7,766 bases of DNA, from NCBI GenBank assembly GCA_024691265.1, contig JAILNT010000019.1, forward strand, positions 1 to 7,766. The letters run 5' to 3'. The position numbers and the translations under genes are program-made. Position 1 is the first letter of the stretch. Each line of letters begins with the position of its first letter. The DNA comes from Treponema sp. GTDB taxonomy: Bacteria; Spirochaetota; Spirochaetia; Treponematales; Treponemataceae. The notes under the pieces were generated by a model. It was given only the letters and a program-made list of their open reading frames with translations. It made no database searches and had not been told where the DNA came from. This document shows, one piece after another, positions 1 to 4,548 of the stretch.

Positions 1-627
1 AATCGTGATTTCTTTAAAAGTGGAGCTATTGTTACTGATATAAGTGGCGTTAAAGGTATTTTTGAAAAAGCTTTACCATCTATTCTTCGTTCTGATATTG
101 ATTTTATTATAGGTCACCCTATGGCTGGTGGTGAAAAAGAAGGTTATGCAGCTTCTGATGCTAGATTTTTTATTAATCATAACTATATTCTTATTCAGGA
201 AGCTTTTAACAAGCCTGAAAATGTTGAATTAATGCGTGATTTGGTAACAGCAATGGGATTTACGCGTATAACAGAAACCACATGTGATATTCATGACTAC
301 AAAATTGGCTTTACTTCCCAGCTCTGCCATGTAATTGCATCTGCGTTAGTAGAAAGTGCAGAAGATGAACAGATTACTGCATTTGGAGGAGGTAGTTTTG
401 AAGATTTAACCAGAATTGCCATGATAAATGCACCTTTGTGGACAGAACTTTTTATTTCAAATAAAGAAAAGCTTGTTGCACATATAGAAAACTTTGAAAA
501 ACAGATGGATTCTTTCAAAAAAGCAATTGCTAGTGAAGATAATAATACATTAAAAGCTTTATTGGAGGATACAAGAGAAAAGCGAATTAGAATGGGTTCT
601 ATAAGAACTGTGATAAATAAAAAATAG
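1..627 (+). CDS. tyrA: Prephenate dehydrogenase TyrA, 3' part (N-terminus outside window)
   Basis: This gene makes the enzyme that oxidatively decarboxylates prephenate to 4-hydroxyphenylpyruvate with NAD(P)+, a cytosolic step of tyrosine synthesis. The frame is open from base 1, so the 5' end and the Rossmann nucleotide-binding motif lie upstream; 208 codons are visible. In these 208 residues I see D-I-S-x-x-K at 13-18, the family motif G-H-P-M-A-G at 38-43 with the catalytic-type histidine H39, S-Q-L-C-H at 106-110 (the substrate-side histidine motif, often SHLPH or SQLxH), and G-G-G-S-F-E-D-L-T-R-I-A ending near 140 with the substrate-binding arginine R138. The protein ends soon after the all-helical dimerisation domain, so there is no ACT regulatory domain and no fused chorismate mutase in the visible part. 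No terminator separates it from apt. Arogenate dehydrogenase activity cannot be excluded. The family call is secure. Confidence 0.93.
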   Translation, partial: NRDFFKSGAIVTDISGVKGIFEKALPSILRSDIDFIIGHPMAGGEKEGYAASDARFFINHNYILIQEAFNKPENVELMRDLVTAMGFTRITETTCDIHDYKIGFTSQLCHVIASALVESAEDEQITAFGGGSFEDLTRIAMINAPLWTELFISNKEKLVAHIENFEKQMDSFKKAIASEDNNTLKALLEDTREKRIRMGSIRTVINKK

Positions 628-661
628 TATTTACAACTGCATTTGTCTATAAACTCTGAAA

Positions 662-690
662 TTGACACCATAAGCTTCATTTTATATAAT
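662..690 (+). promoter_or_regulatory. Consensus sigma-70 promoter for apt
   Basis: TTGACA at 662-667, a 17-base spacer and TATAAT at 685-690 match the housekeeping sigma consensus perfectly. The -10 box ends only 8 nt before the apt ATG at 699, so a start of transcription at the usual 6-8 nt downstream (about 696-698) would leave a leader of 1-3 nt. The promoter begins 34 bp after the tyrA stop codon. Confidence 0.85.
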
Positions 691-698
691 GAAAGAAT

Positions 699-1232
699 AT
701 GACTGATCAGCAATTACTAGATGGCGCAATTCGCCGTGTACCTGACTTCCCAAAGCCAGGTATTCTTTTTTATGACATTACTAGCGTTCTGGCTAACCCT
801 AAAGCGTTCAAGTATTGTATTGACCGCATGGTTGAAATCTATAAAGACAAGAACATTGGTGGAATTGCCTGCATAGAGTCTCGTGGTTTCTTATTTGGTG
901 CTCCATTAGCTGAGCGATTAGGTATTCCTATTGTCCTTATTCGTAAAAAGGGTAAACTCCCTGGAAAGGTATATTCATGTTCTTATGCCCTTGAGTATGG
1001 AACTGCTACTGTAGAAGCTCATATTGAGGACATTAAAAAAGATTGTCACTATGTTGTTATAGATGACCTTGTAGCTACGGGTGGAACCTTCTCTGCTGCA
1101 AAGAATCTTCTTGAGCAGGGTGGTGGAATTGTAGATGAATTCTTTGGTGTCATAGGACTTCCAGATTTGAACTATGATAAAGCTTTAGCACCTACAAAAG
1201 TTACCACATTAATTAATTATTCTGGTAAATAA
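699..1232 (+). CDS. apt: Adenine phosphoribosyltransferase
   Basis: Cytosolic purine salvage enzyme that converts adenine and PRPP to AMP and pyrophosphate. Its 177 residues match the usual bacterial length of about 170-185. Visible signatures are F-P-K-P-G-I-L-F-Y-D at 17-26, E-S-R-G-F at 60-64, the flexible loop R-K-x-G-K-L-P-G at 82-89, E-Y-G at 99-101, and the PRPP-binding motif V-V-I-D-D-L-V-A-T-G-G-T at 119-130 with the two acidic residues D122 and D123. The start at 699 is well fixed: an in-frame TGA lies at 690-692, the N-terminus lines up with known APT proteins, and the next Met is residue 44. No Shine-Dalgarno site is present; the only purine run, GAAAG at 691-695, is 3 nt from the ATG and too close. 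With the promoter position this suggests leaderless translation. A terminator follows, so the gene is probably transcribed alone, with possible read-through from tyrA. Confidence 0.96.
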   Translation: MTDQQLLDGAIRRVPDFPKPGILFYDITSVLANPKAFKYCIDRMVEIYKDKNIGGIACIESRGFLFGAPLAERLGIPIVLIRKKGKLPGKVYSCSYALEYGTATVEAHIEDIKKDCHYVVIDDLVATGGTFSAAKNLLEQGGGIVDEFFGVIGLPDLNYDKALAPTKVTTLINYSGK

Positions 1233-1250
1233 ATCTAAAGATTTGATATA

Positions 1251-1280
1251 AAGCTGTCCTTCTAAGGACGGCTTTTTTTT
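1251..1280 (+). terminator. Intrinsic terminator of apt
   Basis: A 10-bp stem (1251-1260 with 1265-1274) encloses the four-base loop TCTA and runs into eight T residues at 1273-1280. The only non-Watson-Crick pair is T1255-G1270, a wobble on the plus strand, which fits transcription from apt. The stem begins 18 nt after the apt stop codon. Confidence 0.92.
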
Positions 1281-1286
1281 GCACAT

Positions 1287-1400
1287 AAAAAAAATCGCCT
1301 TAAGTATCAAAACAGTAGAATAGAGAGGGCTACCGTATGCTAAAAGATACTTAAAGCGAAAAAGAGAGTAACAATTTCTGTTGAAGAAAAATGTTACTCT
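1287..1400 (-). ncRNA. Candidate structured small RNA or double 3' hairpin, minus strand
   Basis: This accounts for most of the 273-bp gap between apt and the phosphopantetheinyl transferase gene. Read on the minus strand there are two hairpins and then a U-run. Hairpin A has arms 1400-1392 and 1373-1365 (9 perfect bp) plus an inner TTTCT/AGAAA stem. Hairpin B has 14-bp arms (1359-1346 and 1308-1295), an inner 7-bp stem (1336-1330 with 1318-1312) and the 11-nt pyrimidine-rich loop CCCTCTCTATT. T8 follows at 1294-1287. Both imperfect pairs in hairpin B (1299/1355 and 1314/1334) are C-A clashes on the plus strand but G-U wobbles on the minus strand, which points to a minus-strand RNA. It could be a small RNA with its own promoter at 1402-1430, or simply the 3' untranslated region and terminators of the upstream minus-strand gene. 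I do not recognise a known RNA family. Confidence 0.4.
1359..1400 (-). terminator. Probable terminator downstream of the phosphopantetheinyl transferase gene
   Basis: The hairpin (9-bp outer stem AGAGTAACA/TGTTACTCT plus a 5-bp inner stem with the loop at 1380-1384) is followed on the minus strand by CTTTTT (1364-1359). It lies about 106 nt past the stop codon at 1506. The plus strand has no T-run after it, so it works only for leftward transcription. Hairpin B with T8 at 1294-1287 would be a stronger second stop. Confidence 0.55.
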
Positions 1401-1401
1401 G

Positions 1402-1430
1402 AATTTAACTTATTCTTATGCTTTGGTCAA
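1402..1430 (-). promoter_or_regulatory. Candidate minus-strand promoter before the 1287-1400 hairpins
   Basis: TTGACC (1430-1425), a 17-base spacer and TAAATT (1407-1402) give 5/6 and 4/6 matches to the sigma-70 boxes. Transcription from it would begin near 1394-1397, inside the left arm of hairpin A, which weakens the idea that the whole two-hairpin unit is one small RNA from this promoter. Chance matches of this quality are not rare in AT-rich DNA. Confidence 0.3.
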
Positions 1431-1505
1431 TTCTTTTTTTTAAGAATTTTTGAAGTCTGATGTTCTTTAAAACATAAATATCCTGTTATAATGCCTGTGT
1501 ATTTA

Positions 1506-2054
1506 TTAGAATTTAATTTCTACAATTTGACTGTCTAGGATAGCTTCTTTTGAACATATCATATATTTATAGCCATCATCAAAGGAAAGCCTTTTAAAGA
1601 TATATTCGGGGTCATAACCAATATTACCTTTTAGCAAATCTATCATATTTACGTCAGCTGCTTTTACATAGCTTTCCATTTTTGTCCAGTTATCCAAATC
1701 CTTTTCATTATTATTTGTTATGTATTCCACATCACAACCTATTGGAGTAGAAGAAATTGCACACATAACTTTTTCTTCTGAATGAGAAAGACTGAAATGA
1801 ATGTCCTCATGATGCTTAAAACATGGTTTACCATTTTCAGCGTGGACAAGTTCTAAATCAGATTCTTTATAACCTGCTTCTTTTAGTGCATGCGATAGTA
1901 ATAAACCTGTGCCTAATGAAAGTTTTTTATCCTTTTCTGTTTTGTATGCATCAATCTTATTTTGCCTGTATGTAGGAACAGCTTTATATAAAGACTCAAA
2001 TTTCTCTTTATCATTCAATGCTTTTGTATCTGCTATGTATATTAGAGTTTTCAT
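1506..2054 (-). CDS. Sfp-type 4'-phosphopantetheinyl transferase, unusually short
   Basis: Transfers the phosphopantetheine arm of coenzyme A to a serine of carrier proteins (acyl, peptidyl or similar) in the cytosol. The 182 residues keep the family pattern: N-G-K-P at 74-77, H-F-S-L-S-H-S at 86-92, the Mg-binding pair in C-D-V-E at 107-110 (D108, E110), and W-T-K-M-E-S-Y-V-K-A at 123-132 with E127 and K131. Sfp itself is about 224 residues. Here only 16 residues separate E110 from E127, against about 41 between the matching residues in Sfp, so a central helix-loop segment is missing while the catalytic residues remain. The ATG has a good Shine-Dalgarno site (AGAGGTG). A terminator lies between it and the upstream aldolase gene, so it is probably a single-gene unit. 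No carrier protein or synthase gene is nearby to name its substrate. Family call firm; substrate unknown. Confidence 0.85.
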   Translation of the reverse strand: MKTLIYIADTKALNDKEKFESLYKAVPTYRQNKIDAYKTEKDKKLSLGTGLLLSHALKEAGYKESDLELVHAENGKPCFKHHEDIHFSLSHSEEKVMCAISSTPIGCDVEYITNNNEKDLDNWTKMESYVKAADVNMIDLLKGNIGYDPEYIFKRLSFDDGYKYMICSKEAILDSQIVEIKF

Positions 2055-2058
2055 ATTT

Positions 2059-2084
2059 CACCTCTTACCCCTTATGATATAGCA
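2059..2084 (-). promoter_or_regulatory. Ribosome binding site and possible extended -10 of the phosphopantetheinyl transferase gene
   Basis: AGAGGTG ends 4 nt before the ATG at 2054, a strong Shine-Dalgarno site. Upstream, TGCTATATC (2084-2076) resembles an extended -10 element, with TATCAT at 2079-2074 as an alternative. Its -35 region would fall inside the aldolase terminator and shows no good match. The ribosome binding site is sure; the promoter is tentative. Confidence 0.5.
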
Positions 2085-2093
2085 GAAAAGCAT

Positions 2094-2133
2094 AAAAAAA
2101 AGCTCCGACACAAAAAAATGTATCGAAGCTTTT
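2094..2133 (-). terminator. Intrinsic terminator of the aldolase gene
   Basis: On the minus strand a 15-bp stem (2133-2119 with 2112-2098) closes a six-T loop and runs into T8 (2101-2094). The two imperfect positions (2105/2126 and 2109/2122) are G-U pairs on this strand and C-A clashes on the other, so the element is built for leftward transcription. It lies about 40 nt past the stop codon at 2174. Confidence 0.93.
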
Positions 2134-2173
2134 GCAATTAAGTAAAAGTACCTAATTCAATTTAGAAAATTAA

Positions 2174-3142
2174 TTAGTCCTTCTTGAGGTGAATTGCGAA
2201 ACCACCAATTTCTTTATCAAGGTAAACAACCTTCAATGGTGACTTTCCTGGTTCTCCAAGATAGCTTGCTGTTTCCATTATAGGATTAAAGCCAAACTGC
2301 TTGAGGTATGCCAAAGCACGGTCAACATTGTGTGTAAGAACAGAAAGGTGTCCGTTTGTTCCTCTTCCTGGCTTCTTCATGATTTCAATCTGTGTATCAG
2401 CGAAGATTGATGAGTTGCCAACTTTCTTTGCAAGTCCGAAGAGTGCGAATGTGTCAGCAATTTCATTTGCCTTAGCTTCATCAGCTGCATTGATACCAAC
2501 ATGTTCAATCTTGAAACCATGCATAGCCTTTACAGCATCTTTACAAATCTGAGTGATTTCGTCCCACTTTTCATTGTTGATAAGGTCTGCCTTAACCATC
2601 CATGTTCCACCCATGCAGAAGATATTCTTTCTTCTTGCATATTCTGAAAGGTTCTGAGTATTTACTCCACCTGTAGGCATGAATGTGCACTGTGGGAATG
2701 GTCCACCGAGAGCATCAATCATCTTTACACCACCAACAACTTCTGCTGGGAATAACTTGATATGTGTGAGGCCAAGAGCCAATGCAGCTTCAACTTCTGT
2801 AGGATTTGCAACACCTGGCATTACAGGAATGTTGTTATCGATACAATATTTAACTACGTCTTCTTTATATCCTGGGCTTACGATGAATTTTACACCAGCA
2901 TTCTTAGCACGTTCTGCCTGTTCAACATTAATTACAGTTCCTGCACCAACGAGCATTTCAGGACAAGCTTTTACGATTGCTTTAATAGCATCTTCAGCTG
3001 CAGCTGTGCGGAATGTAACTTCTGCTGCTGGAAGTCCACCAGCGATAAGTGCCTTAGCAAGAGGTACAGCCTTTGCTGCGTCATTGATGGCTACAACTGG
3101 AATAATACCAATGTCACGGAATTGTGTGAAAACGTCTGCCAT
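2174..3142 (-). CDS. eda: KDPG/KHG aldolase with C-terminal VOC (glyoxalase-like) domain
   Basis: The N-terminal part (about 1-205) is a class I aldolase of the Eda family. It splits 2-keto-3-deoxy-6-phosphogluconate to pyruvate and glyceraldehyde-3-phosphate (Entner-Doudoroff and uronate pathways) and often also 4-hydroxy-2-oxoglutarate. Active-site features are E41 and R45 in A-E-V-T-F-R-T, G-A-G-T-V at 66-70, the Schiff-base lysine K129 in H-I-K-L-F-P-A-E, and M-P-T-G-G-V at 155-160. Eda proteins are usually about 205-215 residues; this one has 322. The extra 110 residues look like a VOC fold with two beta-alpha-beta modules: E-H-V-G-I-N near 213, S-S-I-F-A and I-E-I-M near 244-255, N-G-H-L at 263-266, and G-G-F-A-I-H-L at 313-319. 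I recall similar fused aldolases in Firmicutes and related gut bacteria; the role of the tail is not established to my knowledge. The start has the Shine-Dalgarno AGGAG 7 nt upstream. No kdgK or uronate genes adjoin it. Confidence 0.93.
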   Translation of the reverse strand: MADVFTQFRDIGIIPVVAINDAAKAVPLAKALIAGGLPAAEVTFRTAAAEDAIKAIVKACPEMLVGAGTVINVEQAERAKNAGVKFIVSPGYKEDVVKYCIDNNIPVMPGVANPTEVEAALALGLTHIKLFPAEVVGGVKMIDALGGPFPQCTFMPTGGVNTQNLSEYARRKNIFCMGGTWMVKADLINNEKWDEITQICKDAVKAMHGFKIEHVGINAADEAKANEIADTFALFGLAKKVGNSSIFADTQIEIMKKPGRGTNGHLSVLTHNVDRALAYLKQFGFNPIMETASYLGEPGKSPLKVVYLDKEIGGFAIHLKKD

Positions 3143-3149
3143 TTATTAA

Positions 3150-3173
3150 CTCCTAAAAAACCGCATTTTGCGG
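3150..3173 (-). promoter_or_regulatory. Leader hairpin plus U-run abutting the aldolase ribosome binding site
   Basis: On the minus strand CCGCA (3173-3169), loop AAA and TGCGG (3165-3161) form a 5-bp GC-rich stem followed at once by T6 (3160-3155) and then the Shine-Dalgarno AGGAG (3154-3150). This is the shape of a small intrinsic terminator sitting in the 5' leader, directly before translation starts. It may act as an attenuator, protect the mRNA end, or end transcripts coming from upstream. Confidence 0.5.
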
Positions 3174-3201
3174 AATGATAACAAAAGAATTGTATATATG
3201 A

Positions 3202-3231
3202 AATAATAGCGAAATGGTCTTATTTTGTACA
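3202..3231 (-). promoter_or_regulatory. Candidate promoter of the aldolase gene
   Basis: TGTACA (3231-3226, 4/6 match to a -35), an 18-base spacer and TATTAT (3207-3202, 5/6 match to a -10) would start RNA near 3195 and give a leader of about 53 nt that contains the 3150-3173 hairpin. A competing choice is the extended -10 TGTTATCAT at 3183-3175, which would start inside that hairpin. Neither is decisive. Confidence 0.35.
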
Positions 3232-3249
3232 GTCAAGTTTTTGTACAAA
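3223..3249 (+). repeat. Tandem TTTTGTACA repeat, possible operator pair
   Basis: TTTTGTACA occurs at 3223-3231 and again at 3239-3247, 16 bp apart. The second copy is the centre of the palindrome TTTGTACAAA at 3240-3249. The first copy overlaps the proposed aldolase -35 region. The arrangement fits paired binding sites for a dimeric regulator on nearly the same DNA face, but no regulator gene is in the window. Confidence 0.35.
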
Positions 3250-3318
3250 GCTGTCTGTATAACGTTTTTATGCTAATACTGATTTTTTTATACTTAACAG
3301 TTTTCTTTAGCAGTTAGT

Positions 3319-3368
3319 AAAAATCCCTAATGTCAGCTAATTTTTTCTATGCAATAAACATTAGGGAT
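3319..3368 (-). terminator. Probable long-loop terminator of the nuclease gene
   Basis: A perfect 11-bp inverted repeat (ATCCCTAATGT at 3323-3333 and its complement at 3358-3368) encloses 24 nt. Read leftward the stem ends in T5 (3323-3319). It starts about 40 nt after the nuclease stop codon. The loop is longer than in most intrinsic terminators, so termination strength is uncertain, but the strand and position are right. Confidence 0.65.
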
Positions 3369-3408
3369 AAAAATGAATAGAATAGTATAAAAGGGTTTTA
3401 TTTGAAGT

Positions 3409-4449
3409 TTAATTCCAGTTAGATTCTCTATAAGATTTTTCAATCTGTCTTTCTGTTTCATCGTCAAGAAGATAGAAAAAATCTAAACCTGTTCGCTTTT
3501 CAAGTTCATCTATACTTAAAGCATAATTCCAGTAAGAGTCTGAAACTTTAGCATTAGGAAGTAGAAAAGCCACAGCTATTACAGAATCTCCCATAGGAGC
3601 AAGTAAAGCTTTATAATAATATTCAGGAACAACAACTTTATTAGCTCCTATTGTCTTGTAAGAAGAAGCCGGTTTATCTAATAAAGGTCCGCTAACAACA
3701 TAAATAGCACCAAATTTATTAGCCCATTTTCGTGTTTGTTCTTCAAGATTTTTCCAGATACCTCTGTTGAATGCTGGAACTTGGGGACTCATGTTACTCA
3801 TATTAAAAGAATCTTGCATGGCTTGTGTACTGAAAGACATGTCCCCTGCTGGAGCTAAATGTCCTCTGTCATAGCCACTTCTTGTATAATCTCCTGGAGT
3901 TGCACTTTTTGTGGAAATATTTTTATCCTCATGAAAATCATTAGACCTTTCAGATTCTTTTGTAAGCTCATCTTTAGTAAGGCAATAAGCTACCCATTCT
4001 GCCTGCTCATAATCTTCTCTGTAGCAGAGTGTAAAGCCTGAATATTTATGGATTTCATGACCTTGTGGAAGTTGTTTCCCTTCTGCAAGAGCTTTTGTTC
4101 CCTGACATAAAGGTATTTCAAGTCCAATTGGAAGATTTCTAGTAACGACCGGTAAGTGTTTATCCGTTTCATCATACACAGGAGCTTTATTTCCTGCCGG
4201 TTGAGAGTTATTGCCTTTTGGAATATTTGTTTTTGCAGTAGTTATGGTGCTTTCAATAGAACTTTCTATTGAATCTCCCATAGAGCTTAACATGCTATTT
4301 AGAAGTTCAGGATTTGTTTTCTGTAAATAGAAATAACAAACAGCTCCTAAAATAATGAAAATAAAACCAAACCAGGGTTTATTTTTTCTGTTTCTTTTAC
4401 TTGATTTGCTTTTTCTTGTTGCTGATTTCTTTGTTGATTTATTAGCCAT
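3409..4449 (-). CDS. Membrane-anchored non-specific DNA/RNA endonuclease (NUC1/Serratia type)
   Basis: The 346-residue protein has a very basic N-terminus (1-24, rich in Lys, Arg and Ser), one hydrophobic segment at about 26-43, a Ser/Thr-rich low-complexity linker to about 95, and then a beta-beta-alpha-metal nuclease domain. The domain carries D-R-G-H at 194-197 (general base H197), L-A-P-A-G-D-M at 198-204, M-S-N-M-S-P-Q at 217-223, and F-N-R-G-I-W-K-N-L-E at 227-236 with the Mg-ligand asparagine N228 and E236. The family cuts single- and double-stranded DNA and RNA. The positive N-terminus before one membrane segment predicts a type II anchor with the nuclease outside the cytoplasmic membrane, so scavenging extracellular or periplasmic nucleic acid is likely. 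There is no neighbouring inhibitor gene, which fits an exported enzyme. There is no Shine-Dalgarno site; an extended -10 promoter ends 7 nt before the ATG. Family call strong; location inferred. Confidence 0.9.
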   Translation of the reverse strand: MANKSTKKSATRKSKSSKRNRKNKPWFGFIFIILGAVCYFYLQKTNPELLNSMLSSMGDSIESSIESTITTAKTNIPKGNNSQPAGNKAPVYDETDKHLPVVTRNLPIGLEIPLCQGTKALAEGKQLPQGHEIHKYSGFTLCYREDYEQAEWVAYCLTKDELTKESERSNDFHEDKNISTKSATPGDYTRSGYDRGHLAPAGDMSFSTQAMQDSFNMSNMSPQVPAFNRGIWKNLEEQTRKWANKFGAIYVVSGPLLDKPASSYKTIGANKVVVPEYYYKALLAPMGDSVIAVAFLLPNAKVSDSYWNYALSIDELEKRTGLDFFYLLDDETERQIEKSYRESNWN

Positions 4450-4456
4450 AAAATTT

Positions 4457-4484
4457 ATTATAACAAATAATATGTCCTTGTAAA
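4457..4484 (-). promoter_or_regulatory. Strong extended -10 promoter of the nuclease gene
   Basis: TTTACA (4484-4479, 5/6), a 16-base spacer and TATAAT (4462-4457, perfect) with an upstream TGT making the extended element TGTTATAAT. Only 7 nt separate the -10 box from the ATG at 4449, so the expected transcription start is at or within a base or two of the start codon. Confidence 0.8.
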
Positions 4485-4497
4485 AGAAAGGTTTTTA

Positions 4498-4540
4498 TTG
4501 ACATAACTATATTTTAAAATGCAAAATTAGATTATAGGAG
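4498..4540 (+). promoter_or_regulatory. Promoter region and ribosome binding site of galT
   Basis: TTGACA at 4498-4503 is a perfect -35. The best-spaced -10 is CAAAAT at 4522-4527 (18-base spacer, 4/6), giving RNA from about 4534. The Shine-Dalgarno AGGAG at 4536-4540 lies 8 nt before the galT ATG and fixes that start. The region lies back to back with the nuclease promoter in a 99-bp divergent gap. Confidence 0.6.
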
Positions 4541-4548
4541 ATTATAAA

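Noticed and set aside
297..713. Open frame of about 138 codons on the minus strand
   Set aside because: It lies antisense to the well-supported tyrA gene, has no ribosome binding site or recognisable domain, and reads as a hydrophobic shadow of the opposite strand.
1295..1359. Inverted repeat as a miniature transposable element
   Set aside because: No target-site duplication flanks the arms, the arms do not recur in the window, and the strand-specific wobbles and T8 tail favour an RNA hairpin.
1429..1448. AATTCTT/AAGAATT hairpin with T-runs
   Set aside because: All but one pair per arm is A-T and the loop is homopolymeric; too weak to call a terminator.
1484..1492. TGTTATAAT extended -10 on the plus strand, pointing into the 3' end of the phosphopantetheinyl transferase gene
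   Set aside because: No -35 box at a usable distance and no gene or RNA structure downstream on that strand; likely chance in AT-rich DNA, although an antisense transcript cannot be excluded.
2679..3178. Two long plus-strand open frames
   Set aside because: Both lie opposite the strongly conserved aldolase, have biased Ala/Ser/Thr or Cys/Phe/Asn composition typical of shadows, and lack ribosome binding sites.
3409..4449. Nuclease as part of a toxin-immunity or defence system
   Set aside because: No adjacent small immunity, toxin-delivery or defence gene; it is a single-gene unit with its own promoter and probable terminator.
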